A stretch of DNA of 64,000 nucleotides from Tuberibacillus calidus DSM 17572 (GCF_000430685.1 NZ_AUMM01000022.1:1-64000); one strand, 5' to 3'; positions 1 to 11,029 are shown, counted from the stretch's first letter. Numbers and translations are program-made. The notes: generated by a model from the letters alone, not told the origin.

Positions 1-84
1 GTACAAAATAGTGGCCCTCTTTTCTTGTATTTTACCCTCCTTACGTGACCACCTTTACGAAATCTCTATCCCATTTTTCCGTCA

Positions 85-260
85 CCTTTGACCTTGTCTG
101 TGCCCGTGTTACGCTTAACGCCACAGTCTCACCGAAAAATTTAGCCTAAGCGGCTCAACGAGTGGCCAGTGTAACACGGGCAATCGATTCTAAGCATCCG
201 TCGGCGGGGCCCCGACCCCTTCCGCCGGACGCCAAGAATCGGGCGATCTGCGGTCAAAGG
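85..260. other. Structured non-coding segment, possible unknown RNA
   Basis: Three nested perfect or near-perfect pairings form a closed three-way junction. The closing stem is 85-93 with 252-260 (9 bp, cctttgacc/ggtcaaagg). Inside it are 102-112 with 171-181 (11 bp, gcccgtgttac/gtaacacgggc) and a long GC-rich hairpin 185-207 with 222-241. Another short hairpin, about 280-303, lies just outside. No convincing reading frame covers it. The strand is undetermined because an inverted-repeat structure folds on both. I could not match it to any riboswitch, SRP, tmRNA, 6S or RNase P consensus I know. It could also be a small palindromic mobile element. Confidence 0.45.
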
Positions 261-303
261 CAAGCAGCTTCGCTGTGACTCCTCTTTATACCAAAGAGTC
301 CCA

Positions 304-621
304 TTAATACCTTTCATTTCGCCCATAAAAATTTTACTCTAACCGGTCAATACCATCGAGTGGTAGGAGTTTCTGCTTGTTGGTAATCACCTAACCCACT
401 TATCATTAGATAGAAGCTTTCGAAAAAGAAACTGGTGAAACGAAAAATGGATGTGGAACCCGTTTTAGGATATCTGAAGGTTAATTAGTATTTCACTCGT
501 TTGTCAGTGAGAGGCAAAAAAAAGTGAAAAATGAATGTGGCTTTGCATGCATGGCGGTGAACCTGGGAAAGTTCACCGCCATGAATAGTTAATCAACCAA
601 AGATAAGGGAAATAACAGCAC
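304..621. other. Intergenic stretch with one perfect hairpin
   Basis: No gene is visible here. The only clear structure is a perfect 13-bp inverted repeat at 550-562 and 571-583 (catggcggtgaac/gttcaccgccatg) with an 8-base loop. It lacks a T run on either strand, so it is not a standard terminator. It could be a protein-binding palindrome or a terminator remnant. Confidence 0.4.
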
Positions 622-664
622 AAAAAAGTTCCGATTATCAAAGAGCGATAATCGGAACTTTTTT
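622..664. terminator. Bidirectional Rho-independent terminator
   Basis: Perfect 18-bp stem, 622-639 with 647-664, and a 7-base loop, with A6 on the left and T6 on the right, so it works on either strand. It lies just downstream of the leftward SLH glucosaminidase gene and should end that transcript. Confidence 0.85.
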
Positions 665-708
665 CGTTTGTTTTCGCTAGCAATGTCCTAGCCTTTTTTT
701 GATCTTCT

Positions 709-2595
709 TTATTTGGCAATCGTCACTTTATTGGCGAGCAGCCCATATGTGCCGTTATGATAGACATAAGCTTTTACCGGGCTTCGGAAATCCGACTGAT
801 CGGAAAGGATCTCATACCATGTTCCTTCCCCATTTGAAACTTCTTTCGTCACAATCATCCCAGCCCCGGAATGCGTTTCGGGATATTGGTACAATATTTT
901 AGAGCTTGTTGTCGGATTGGCGCGCACGTTTAAGGAATCGGCCGTCGCTACCGCTAACACATACTTATTAAAATCACGACCGCCGAGATATTTATCAATC
1001 TGGAACATATAGCCGGCAATCTTTTGTCCCCAATAAGGATCTGAGGCATATTTCATATTCATACCGGCATTTTTGTCACCTAACATCGCGCCAAAATAAC
1101 GCCAAGTTCCTGGAGTTAAATAGTTATCCTTAACAAACTGTCCCATGTAATCGATGCACTCTTCGTAGGTCGCAAATTGTTTTGCCCCATTATAAGGGTC
1201 ACTGTCAGCTGCGCCCAATCCGAAAAGATTATGTTTATTCTGGGCAATATCGCTTGATCCCCAAGCGCTTTCATGTATCGCGTGCGCCAAGAGATACATC
1301 GCATTGACACCATAATCATTTTGTGCCTTTATAAAGGCATTGCCGAGTTTGGCTAACGGCCCCGGACCGCCTAATTTTTTTGCGTAGGTGCTAGGGATAT
1401 TATCTTTTACAAATTGGTTGAGCTGATCCGCTGTATAAGATGTTTTGGTTTTTAACGGCAAAATATCGAAATATTGATAAGCCGTGCCGACCGGTTTCCC
1501 AGTGGCGTTCCATGTGGTATAGAAACTATGGCCGTCCCAGCTGTAATATTTGACTCCTTCAGTCATGAACCCCGGCGCATAGCCATATTGGTAGGCGGCA
1601 TATTGTCCGGACAATGGTTGGTAGACATAATGATAGAGGGTATTTCCGCTCACTTTATAATAGGATCTGCCATCAATCATACCATTAGGAATCAATGTGA
1701 CTTTTGATTGATCCACACTGCCTTTGTTCCCATTAAGTTCAATATTAACCTTATAGGCGTCGGAACCGAGATATTTCAATTCCGTATTGGATGAAACATA
1801 AGTGTCGCCGAACGTGACCATGGCACTCGTGCGAACAATGCCGCTATGCATCCAGACCACTTTGTTATTGAGTGTCACCACTTGATTGGACGCGGTCGCG
1901 TGATTACGCGCATCGGTAAAGTGCGAATATCGGGCACCGTCTTGAATTTCACCCTTAACAACCGTTCCCACGTGATACCAACCACCCGTATTTTCAATGG
2001 CGCCTAAAGCGCGGTAAATCACGACAACCGCTTCGGCGCGGATGGCATCATTTTTCGGTCGAAATGTGTTATCACCGTATCCTTCAATAATCGACCACGC
2101 CACGCAATTTTCAATCGCTTCGACATAACCTTTATTAATCTTTGACTTGTCGGCAAAAGTCAATGGTTTAGTTTCCGTCACAATCCCTTTATACTTTAGC
2201 ATCCGATAGATCATGACTGACATTTCATCTCTAGTAATATATTGATCCGGTTTGAATGTCCCGTCAGGATAACCATTAATGATACCGGCCGATGCTGCTT
2301 CATAAATTTCATTGTAAAGTGGATGATTGGGATCCACATCCGAGAAGGATTTCGTGGTATCGAAGGTCTGGAGATTCAATGCCCGTCCGACAAACGCCGC
2401 AAATTCCGATCGCGTGACTTTTTTTCCTAAGAGGAAATCTCCCGAACTGTCGCCTTTTAATATCCCGCGATCGCTTAATGCTTTAGCCGCTTCATCCGCC
2501 CACGGATAAGCGCTGGCATACGCGTCGTGATGGTTCAATAGAGTCACCGCGAACATAAATACAAACGCCACTATAGGTAATGCGATTTTTTTCAT
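709..2595 (-). CDS. SLH-anchored N-acetylglucosaminidase (GH73-like)
   Basis: Secreted peptidoglycan hydrolase of 628 residues. A signal peptide of about 27 residues (MKKIALPIVAFVFMFAV then an AYA-type end) is followed by three SLH modules (about residues 28-200; ITRDEM and IRAEAVVVI signatures) that should hold the protein to the wall polymer. A middle segment of about 200 residues is not recognised. A glucosaminidase domain follows (about 430-540) with the probable catalytic Glu in HAIHESAWG, and a C-terminal bacterial SH3 domain contains SLNVRANPTT. The enzyme is expected to cut the GlcNAc-MurNAc bond. The ATG is preceded by AAGGGGGG at good spacing. It is transcribed divergently from the SLH deacetylase gene and ends at the 622-664 terminator. 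Confidence 0.88.
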   Translation of the reverse strand: MKKIALPIVAFVFMFAVTLLNHHDAYASAYPWADEAAKALSDRGILKGDSSGDFLLGKKVTRSEFAAFVGRALNLQTFDTTKSFSDVDPNHPLYNEIYEAASAGIINGYPDGTFKPDQYITRDEMSVMIYRMLKYKGIVTETKPLTFADKSKINKGYVEAIENCVAWSIIEGYGDNTFRPKNDAIRAEAVVVIYRALGAIENTGGWYHVGTVVKGEIQDGARYSHFTDARNHATASNQVVTLNNKVVWMHSGIVRTSAMVTFGDTYVSSNTELKYLGSDAYKVNIELNGNKGSVDQSKVTLIPNGMIDGRSYYKVSGNTLYHYVYQPLSGQYAAYQYGYAPGFMTEGVKYYSWDGHSFYTTWNATGKPVGTAYQYFDILPLKTKTSYTADQLNQFVKDNIPSTYAKKLGGPGPLAKLGNAFIKAQNDYGVNAMYLLAHAIHESAWGSSDIAQNKHNLFGLGAADSDPYNGAKQFATYEECIDYMGQFVKDNYLTPGTWRYFGAMLGDKNAGMNMKYASDPYWGQKIAGYMFQIDKYLGGRDFNKYVLAVATADSLNVRANPTTSSKILYQYPETHSGAGMIVTKEVSNGEGTWYEILSDQSDFRSPVKAYVYHNGTYGLLANKVTIAK

Positions 2596-2925
2596 ATAGT
2601 CCCCCCTTCTTTTCTACTAAATTACCAAACTTATGTAATAAAATCTAGTTAAACGTTAATCGATTTTAAAATCTTTCATATTTTTGTAACCTAACTCTTT
2701 ACCGAGTGGGAATACACGTTTTGTCGTTGAGGTATGATCCCGTAAATGTCACACGGTTTTGCACCGGCGTGAATCATCGACGATTCATAAACTTCACTGG
2801 TTTCCGTGCAAGATCACTCCCGCACAGCCGCCCATTTATTGATAGAGGCGCGTAAATCGTAAACCTAAATGACGATGCTTTTTCTCAAGGATTAAAAGTT
2901 ACTACCTTATTACACTGTAATGCTA

Positions 2926-2955
2926 TTGAAATATTAAAACTGTATCGTTTATACT
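2926..2955 (+). promoter_or_regulatory. Sigma-A-like promoter of the SLH deacetylase gene
   Basis: A -35 TTGAAA (2926-2931) and a -10 TATACT (2950-2955) are separated by 18 bp, about 50 bases before the start codon at 3006. The rest of the divergent intergenic region (2596-2925) holds no gene I can see. Confidence 0.55.
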
Positions 2956-3005
2956 CAATTTGGACAACATGCCAATCATTGTCATTTAGTAGGGAGTTCG
3001 TACCA

Positions 3006-4385
3006 ATGAAACGAATCTTTATCATTTTTTTGGCTATCATGCTTTTATCATTTCTTCCTATTAAAAACTTTCTTTCTACAGCATGGGCCGCCAATTTCTC
3101 TGATGTTGGCGATCACTGGGCGAAAGAAGCGATCAATTATATTGCCGATAAAGGGCTCATAAATGGGTATTCCAATGGTCAGTTTAAACCTGACCAAACG
3201 ATTACCCGCGCGGAAATGGCGAAAATAGTTGTCACTGCGCTGGATTTACCACTTTCCTCCGCTTCATTCATAGATGTACCTAAGACGCATTGGGCAAACA
3301 AATACATTGGAGCGGCCGCTAAAGTAAACATCGTCACCGGCTATTCCAACGGCACCTTTCGCCCTAACCAGTCCATTTCCCGCGCAGAAGTGGCCGCCAT
3401 CTTAGTGAGGGCTTTTCATCTCACGACAAACAACATCGCTTTTCCCTCTTACCATTTTACCGACATCGATCGCAGCAATTGGGCGTTCCCATTTATTTTG
3501 AACCTCGTTGTGAATAACATTACGAATGGCTACACGAATCATACGTATAAACCGGAGGCCTCCATATCAAGAGCGGAAGTCGTGACCTTTATTGCGAGGA
3601 TTTTTGACGACTCGTTTAAAATTGGTATGGCTCCACCACCTTCCGTCGATACCTATATTCCCGTTTTATGCTGGCATAACTTCCCCACAAACGGAAAAGG
3701 GGACAGCTTAAATACGGATCCGAAGGCATTTGAAAAACAATTAACCTATTTAAAAGAACAAGGCTATCAAACGATTACGGTCGAAGACTTAGTGAATGGT
3801 CAGATTCCGGCCAAGCCGATCATGCTGACTGCTGATGATGGCTATTTATCGACCTATACAAATGCTTTTCCAATATTAAAAAAGCTGAATATGAAAATGA
3901 CTGTTTTTATCATTGTTTCATCTGTCGGTGAAACGCCAGGACAAAATCCGCATTTTACTTGGGAACAAGCCAAAGAAATGGAAGATTCCGGTTTGGTGGA
4001 TATTGAAAGCCATACGTTTGATCAACATAGGCGCATCAATGATGAAATCGGAAAAGAGTATTTGGTCACGCCGTTCGATACGGAAACCCATGAGGATTAT
4101 GTCAACCGGATTACCAACGATCTTGCTCTTTCAAAAAGCGAAATTGAGAGCCATCTGAACAAGGAAGTCGTCGGTTTTGCTTATCCGTTTGGCGTGTATA
4201 ATGACGAGGTGGAACACATTGCGCAAAGCATTGGATTCAAAGCGATTTTTACGACTAATTTCGGCGTCAATTCCCTATCAGACTTAAATTTGATGAGGAT
4301 AAAAAGGATCGGTGTCAACGGACGGGATTCCGGGCCTGCGCTGGTGAATAAAATCATTGATGGCGCCTATCGCTTAAATCATTAA
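3006..4385 (+). CDS. SLH-anchored polysaccharide deacetylase (NodB family)
   Basis: A surface enzyme of 459 residues. A signal peptide (MKRIFIIFLAIMLLSFLP then ...TAWA) is followed by three SLH modules (about residues 28-205) and a NodB/CE4 domain (about 220-455). CE4 motifs are visible: LTADDGY with the metal-binding Asp pair, SHTFDQH with the two His ligands, and FAYPFGVYN. This predicts metal-dependent N-deacetylation of a wall or surface polysaccharide. The start at 3006 is chosen over an in-frame ATG nine codons upstream, because GGGAG sits about 10 bases before it and the signal peptide begins there. It stands alone, between a promoter at 2926 and a terminator at 4396. Confidence 0.88.
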   Translation: MKRIFIIFLAIMLLSFLPIKNFLSTAWAANFSDVGDHWAKEAINYIADKGLINGYSNGQFKPDQTITRAEMAKIVVTALDLPLSSASFIDVPKTHWANKYIGAAAKVNIVTGYSNGTFRPNQSISRAEVAAILVRAFHLTTNNIAFPSYHFTDIDRSNWAFPFILNLVVNNITNGYTNHTYKPEASISRAEVVTFIARIFDDSFKIGMAPPPSVDTYIPVLCWHNFPTNGKGDSLNTDPKAFEKQLTYLKEQGYQTITVEDLVNGQIPAKPIMLTADDGYLSTYTNAFPILKKLNMKMTVFIIVSSVGETPGQNPHFTWEQAKEMEDSGLVDIESHTFDQHRRINDEIGKEYLVTPFDTETHEDYVNRITNDLALSKSEIESHLNKEVVGFAYPFGVYNDEVEHIAQSIGFKAIFTTNFGVNSLSDLNLMRIKRIGVNGRDSGPALVNKIIDGAYRLNH

Positions 4386-4395
4386 AAAATTTCAG

Positions 4396-4427
4396 AGACT
4401 TTTAGCTCGGCTAAAGGTCTTTTTTTA
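4396..4427 (+). terminator. Rho-independent terminator
   Basis: An 11-bp stem with one wobble (4396-4406 with 4410-4420), a 3-base loop and a T7 run directly follow the SLH deacetylase stop codon. Confidence 0.85.
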
Positions 4428-4616
4428 TATCGGAGGGATCGTTGAAACATATCGGCAAGGGTTTCAAACATTGTCTTCCATATAGAATGAGTTGGCGGGT
4501 ACCTTTTTCTATGAAAAATTCTTTCTTTTATTTCCATTATCATCCTTTTTACCGTCATGCGACTGTGTAAATTCCCTTATGGCACTTAGATAATGGTGTC
4601 AAAAAGGGGTTAGACC

Positions 4617-4877
4617 TTGAAATATAGAGACTTAAATGTCAAAAAGATAGTTGGTAAAACGGTTAGGGCCATACGAAAATTAAGAGGCATGACAATTGAG
4701 GAATTAGCTGAGAAGGCCGAAATTAATGAAAAATTTCTCGGTGAAATTGAACGAGGAGTGAAAGGTTGTGATTATACAATCTTAATCCAACTTGCCATAG
4801 CACTTAAAGTCCCAGTTGGTCAACTGCTTATCGAAGCACAAAGGTTTCTCGAACGATCTAAACAAGAAGAGGAATGA
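4617..4877 (+). CDS. XRE-family helix-turn-helix regulator
   Basis: A Cro/CI-type DNA-binding protein of 86 residues. The HTH spans about residues 20-75, with MTIEELAEKAEINEKFLGE forming the first helices and recognition helix, followed by a typical LAIALKVPVGQLL. The start is a TTG preceded by AAAGGGGT. The protein is just an HTH with a short charged tail, so no ligand-binding domain is present. It lies 170 bases upstream of a comK homologue on the same strand, so it may be co-transcribed with it or control it. That link is inferred from position only. Confidence 0.8.
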   Translation: MKYRDLNVKKIVGKTVRAIRKLRGMTIEELAEKAEINEKFLGEIERGVKGCDYTILIQLAIALKVPVGQLLIEAQRFLERSKQEEE

Positions 4878-5047
4878 CATTTTCTTCCCCTATCCTATCC
4901 TTATCCTTCATCCTTCCCATACTCATTTCCAAATGCTCATTAAAAGCTTTATTATCGCTTTAGTTATTTCCCCCATCGATATTGTCTCGTCATCCTTGCC
5001 CGACGTATCTTTCAATGGTCAGCCCCATAAGAAAGGAGATAATCTTT

Positions 5048-5557
5048 ATGACTATTCCCATCTTAGAAGATTACGATGTTCATCAAGGGACGATGGCCAT
5101 TTTACCCGCAAAAGCGATAGACTACGATTCTATCGTGCTTGAAACCAACCAAACTCTCTACATAAGAAAAACGCCTTTACAAATCATAAAGGATGCCTGC
5201 TTGGAAGGCGGCTCGACTTATGAAGGCCGACGTGAAGCGGTTATCCATCTGACGGGCGCCCAGAACAAGGTGCCCATCCCGGTCAATCCCCGAGAGCACA
5301 TCTATGCTTTCCCGACTCACTCCCCTCAGCTTTTTGAGTGCCAATGGCTCTTCTATCACCATATCCGATTCATTCAACCGAAACCGAACACACCTAGAGA
5401 ATCCATCATTACTTTTAAAAACAATCCTAATCCTCTTCAAATCGAAGTCTCCTATAACACGCTCTATAAGCAAATGCAACGAGCGGCTTATTGCATTGTC
5501 CGCTATTCATTCGGTCATATACCTCAATGGCAGAGGTCTTATGGCGGATGGAACTAA
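5048..5557 (+). CDS. comK: ComK-like competence transcription factor
   Basis: The protein has 169 residues and resembles ComK, the DNA-binding master regulator of competence genes in Bacillus. Colinear landmarks include YDVHQGTMAILP near the N terminus, PLQIIKDAC, GGSTYEGRR, VPIPVNPREHIYAFPT, ITFKNN and VSYNTLYKQMQRAAY, in the same order and spacing as in B. subtilis ComK. It is about 20 residues shorter than the 192-residue B. subtilis protein at the C-terminal end. The start at 5048 is preceded by GAAAGGAGAT; the longer frame from 4982 has no such site. It could be a paralogue rather than the main ComK. Confidence 0.82.
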   Translation: MTIPILEDYDVHQGTMAILPAKAIDYDSIVLETNQTLYIRKTPLQIIKDACLEGGSTYEGRREAVIHLTGAQNKVPIPVNPREHIYAFPTHSPQLFECQWLFYHHIRFIQPKPNTPRESIITFKNNPNPLQIEVSYNTLYKQMQRAAYCIVRYSFGHIPQWQRSYGGWN

Positions 5558-5562
5558 TAACG

Positions 5563-5595
5563 AAAAAAGAAGCCTAATACATTTTTATTAGACTT
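5563..5595 (-). terminator. Terminator of the toxin-antitoxin operon
   Basis: On the minus strand a 10-bp stem (5595-5586 with 5579-5570, one G-U pair) and a 6-base loop are followed by a T run (A6 on the plus strand at 5563-5568). It lies just after the toxin stop codon and faces the end of the comK homologue. Confidence 0.7.
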
Positions 5596-5602
5596 CAACC
5601 TA

Positions 5603-5989
5603 TTATTCATCATTATTTTGGTCCATTTGTTGGAGAAATTTTTGTATCCGTTCGGCTGCCATCCGGTAAGCCTTCCTTTTATCCCTTGGCCCGATTGCAA
5701 TGACTTCCATTCTAACTGGACTTCCTTCCACCGGCCTATAAATGATTCTAATATTTAATGACTTTGACTTTATTTTTGCAAAACCGTGCAAATCTCCATG
5801 TAATGACTCTGCTACTCCATCTGGCTTAAATAAAGGACCTTGTTTTGCTCTTCTTAATATTTCTAGTAAGACCGTTTGCCTATGACCTTTATTAATTGCC
5901 TTTATATCCTGCTTAACATCATCGACAAATCTAAGATCAACTTGATATTTTTCAAGAATAAATGCCTGTAATTCCTCTAGCGTCTTCAA
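5603..5989 (-). CDS. RelE/ParE-family toxin
   Basis: 128 residues. The central and C-terminal part (about residues 40-118) has the RelE fold pattern: a small basic core, SLHGDLHGFAKIKSKSLNIR, RIIYRPVEG and a final VIAIGPRDKRKAYRMAAERI strand-helix. Family members usually cleave mRNA on the ribosome or poison gyrase; which one applies here is not decided by sequence. The start is TTG, placed one base after the antitoxin stop, with GGAAGAG inside the end of the antitoxin gene, so translation is probably coupled to it. Confidence 0.8.
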   Translation of the reverse strand: MKTLEELQAFILEKYQVDLRFVDDVKQDIKAINKGHRQTVLLEILRRAKQGPLFKPDGVAESLHGDLHGFAKIKSKSLNIRIIYRPVEGSPVRMEVIAIGPRDKRKAYRMAAERIQKFLQQMDQNNDE

Positions 5990-5990
5990 A

Positions 5991-6380
5991 TTACTCTTCC
6001 TCTAATTGTTTCATTAATTGGTTAAGATCTATGTCTTCTTCATCAAAGACATCATGAAGAGCAAAGTTTGCCGATTTTTCCGCACGGTTTTGAGCTTCTT
6101 CTAAAGCCACTTTATCCAACGCCTCATCAAGTGCTTCCTTAATTGTGAGCAACTGCTCGAAATATTCAAGACTAACAACCGCTGCTTGGGCATTTTTCTT
6201 TTTAGCATTTTGTATTACAAATACTTCATCTGTAGGCCCTTTTGAAAATCGATCAAGAATATCTGACAGCTTATTGCTCCGAGTGACATCCGTTACTCCA
6301 AGAACGTTTTTTTTCAAAAAATCCAAAGTATTTGTGTTTAACGTAGGGTGATTTTCCTTTGCCACTGTATATACACCCAC
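5991..6380 (-). CDS. Phd/YefM-like antitoxin
   Basis: 129 residues encoded directly upstream of the toxin. The N-terminal half (about residues 25-85) has the Phd/YefM DNA-binding pattern: TRSNKLSDILDRF, then a strand VFVIQNAKKKNAQAAVVSLE and helix YFEQLLTIKEALDEAL. The acidic C-terminal tail (DEEDIDLNQLMKQLEEE) is the likely toxin-neutralising segment. The GTG start at 6380 is preceded by GGAAAGGA; a second GTG five codons in is less well served. Autoregulation is suggested by the palindrome at 6441-6466. Confidence 0.78.
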   Translation of the reverse strand: MGVYTVAKENHPTLNTNTLDFLKKNVLGVTDVTRSNKLSDILDRFSKGPTDEVFVIQNAKKKNAQAAVVSLEYFEQLLTIKEALDEALDKVALEEAQNRAEKSANFALHDVFDEEDIDLNQLMKQLEEE

Positions 6381-6434
6381 TTTCCATCAGTCCTTTCCAT
6401 TATTATATGCCAGAAATAATTATTTTTATACTCC

Positions 6435-6466
6435 ATTATATGTTGTTTTATACACATAAAACAACA
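6435..6466 (-). promoter_or_regulatory. Toxin-antitoxin promoter with palindromic operator
   Basis: Reading leftward, a -35 TTGTTT (6464-6459) and -10 TATAAT (6440-6435) are 18 bp apart. The spacer is almost filled by a perfect inverted repeat, tgttgttttat (6441-6451) and ataaaacaaca (6456-6466), with a 4-base centre. Binding of the Phd-like antitoxin here would block RNA polymerase, the usual autoregulation of such operons (inference). Confidence 0.7.
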
Positions 6467-7026
6467 CATTTAATTTTGGATGTGCCATCACCAACATAAT
6501 AATGAAGGTGAAACCCATGTGACATATTACTATAAGAGTAGTGGGGAAATTCTATCCTAGTAGCGGAATATCAACAGGCTGTTAGTTTCGGCAAGCTCTT
6601 GCTGAAAACACATTCAACCTAAAAGAAAAGGTGGAATTTCTAAAGAAAAATTCCAAGAACCTTTCCTTTTATAAAAAGTGTAACCGTCAAGTAAAAATGA
6701 ACACTTTTTAAGTGACTATACGAGTCTCCCTACTGTTTTTTTCACCATTAGTAAGGAACCCTTTGTTTTAGCCAATTTGGCCGATTCCTATATTAAAAAA
6801 GCGAATGAAAAAGATTTGAGTTCATTTATCGGCAAATCCTTAATCATGCCGAAGAAATATTATCAAAAGACACATGGCAACTCTATATCAAAGAAATAGA
6901 TGTCACCATATTTGGACCTAGCGAAATGGAGAAACCAAATGGGTGGCTTATTATCTCCAGTGTTTTTTGCAAGCAAAAAATACATAGAAGTGCAAGAAAA
7001 AATACATAGGCTTGCCGGCCAGAGAT

Positions 7027-9280
<2,254 letters not shown>

Positions 9281-9517
9281 CCTTTCGATCCTCCACTGTT
9301 TGGTTATGATTTCACAACTTCCACAGTAGAGGAAATGTTAGGGGCTGGCAAGCCTTTTTTCTTTACTTTAGGCTCTGCACTTTTTGTTGCAGAACTCTGT
9401 ATTTTTATTTTGCACTAAACACTCCAGTATTCTTGAAGGGAAATGGACAGCGTAAGATTCTAGATTTGTGAATTAAGTCATGGGAGTAGTCCCAAAGACA
9501 AGGGTTGATCGTAAAAA

Positions 9518-9546
9518 TAGGGACGTTAGCTAATTAAACGTCCCTA
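9518..9546 (-). terminator. Rho-independent terminator overlapping a stop codon
   Basis: A 10-bp perfect stem (9518-9527 with 9537-9546) is followed on the minus strand by ATTTTTAC. The stop codon of the Cys-rich small protein gene (9544-9546) is part of the stem. Confidence 0.7.
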
Positions 9547-9921
9547 CTTATCTAAAAGATTATGAGCGGCCATCCATTCGCTCAGATAGACAACTTTTTC
9601 ATCTTTTTCGCCGTTTCTGGGCCTATACGGCAAACCTAATTCTGACATGGTATGCGCATAGGCATCCTCACTATCTTTTATCCAATCCCCGCATTGGCAG
9701 CCAAGCTTTTGGAAAAATACATCACCGCAACCGCAAACACTAATTTCTTCTCCGGTCTCGGCCGTCAGCCTCTCGTACTCAATTTGTAAAAGCGCCTCAT
9801 ACAGCGCCTCCTCTTTTATCAATCCATCCCAACGGGCCTGCTTTAACTTTTGATACAAATCACGAGCAATGTCTAACATACCATTTAATGATTTTAGTTT
9901 GACCATCTCTCTATCTCCCAT
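9544..9921 (-). CDS. Small Cys-rich protein of unknown function
   Basis: 125 residues, not recognised. The first half is predicted helical (LNGMLDIARDLYQKLKQARW and following). The middle holds a cysteine cluster, CGCGDVFFQKLGCQCGDW, with four closely spaced Cys able to bind a zinc ion or be oxidised. No signal peptide or membrane segment is visible, so it is probably cytoplasmic. It is followed by a terminator that overlaps its stop, and preceded by another small unknown gene on the same strand 43 bases upstream. Confidence 0.65.
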   Translation of the reverse strand: MGDREMVKLKSLNGMLDIARDLYQKLKQARWDGLIKEEALYEALLQIEYERLTAETGEEISVCGCGDVFFQKLGCQCGDWIKDSEDAYAHTMSELGLPYRPRNGEKDEKVVYLSEWMAAHNLLDK

Positions 9922-9964
9922 TTCCTGCCCTCCACGATACGTATTTTATGTCATGACGGTTCAT

Positions 9965-10390
9965 CTAAAGCCTCACTTCAATTCGGTTTTCCCTGCATAA
10001 AGCTTTTAGAAAGTCGAGAAGCTTATTATAGCCTTTTTTGTTCTGACGAGAAAAAGGTATAATAATCGGTTCGATATTACCTTTACTTTTTAAAATAATT
10101 TCTATGCCGTATTCCCCTCCCCTTACAAGCCCGATGTTTTTCCAAGCATAGTATGTTTTCAAATTCCCAAGAGAGATCCGTATCCCTTGTTTATCTATTT
10201 TGCATTTTAATTGAAAATACTTCTCCAAATATATGTACCCTATCAAAATAGCAGCGGCGAGAACGGTTCCCCAGAAAAATTCATCCCTTTGGTAACAATA
10301 TGAAACAAAGAACATCCCTGTTAAAACCATTGGATATATCTTTTTATATAGACCTAAATAATTTCTGTACACGTATTTCAAGTTTTTCAT
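9965..10390 (-). CDS. Small membrane protein with PH-like tail
   Basis: 141 residues. Two hydrophobic segments near the N terminus (about residues 17-32 and 38-56, YPMVLTGMFFVSYC and FWGTVLAAAILIGYIYL) form a likely hairpin in the membrane. The rest (about 60-141) is a soluble beta-rich domain with CKIDKQGIRISLGNLKTYY and IGLVRGGEYGIEIIL, which resembles the small PH/YcxB-like domains on Firmicutes membrane proteins. No function can be assigned. It may share a transcript with the Cys-rich gene downstream. Confidence 0.6.
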   Translation of the reverse strand: MKNLKYVYRNYLGLYKKIYPMVLTGMFFVSYCYQRDEFFWGTVLAAAILIGYIYLEKYFQLKCKIDKQGIRISLGNLKTYYAWKNIGLVRGGEYGIEIILKSKGNIEPIIIPFSRQNKKGYNKLLDFLKALCRENRIEVRL

Positions 10391-11029
10391 TCCTTTCGTA
10401 TAGGATTGAATTTCATTGTATTGGCATTTTATTAAACAAGATCATGTTTTGTCAAATTCATCCTTTTGAATTGAACTTCTATTGCTTTATCAAAATTTAT
10501 TCACCGAGGTTTGCAGGGTTATAGATTGGTTATTATACAATGAAATGATGAGAAAATCTATTGGACGCTGGAGGGGCAAAAAAGGAGATTTGCATTTACG
10601 ATGGCACTGTGAGGATAGGTTTGCCGCCAAAATTCAGCCGGGATTGAACTGTGGCATACAAAAAGACAATAGTCGATTTAAACAAGGAGCTTCGAGTGAC
10701 ATATTAATCCCTACCAGTCTTCATGTAACCTGTCCAGAGCAGAAAAAAACAATAACAGTCCTCTGCGGACCATTATTGTCCTATCTTGTTTCACTTTAGA
10801 TTACCCAAGTTTTCTTATTTGACGATCTTAACCATAAATACCGCTTTATAATTCCAGGTAAAATCGTGGTTCAATTCACGCTAGCGCTCCCTATCTTTAA
10901 CTTGTTTATGGACCATTCAAGTTTAAAGGATATAGGAGGTTGCGTGTATTATTTTGTCTGAATTTTTCTCATACCCCAACAAATATTATAGAGCCAAAGT
11001 TCATTAGAGAACTCATATAATAAGAAACC
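10391..11029. other. Intergenic region without a supported gene
   Basis: About 640 bases between two leftward transcription units. A 105-codon open frame on the plus strand (10482-10799) has no ribosome binding site and no recognisable family character, and I do not call it. The only structure is the hairpin at 10744-10778. Confidence 0.5.
10744..10778 (-). terminator. Possible leftward terminator
   Basis: A 6-bp plus 4-bp stem with a 2-base internal mismatch (10750-10761 with 10767-10778), followed by a T run on the minus strand (A run at 10743-10749). It could back up the terminator at 11030. Confidence 0.4.

Noticed and set aside
141-326. 61-codon minus-strand open frame
   Set aside because: Covers the structured segment, has no convincing binding site and no protein-like composition; the stems explain the sequence better.
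6540-6683. Additional coding part upstream of the IS-split gene
   Set aside because: Stops in all plausible frames and no similarity seen; only the part from 6684 reads well.
10482-10799. 105-codon plus-strand open frame
   Set aside because: No ribosome binding site, no family features and it runs into a hairpin; left as intergenic.
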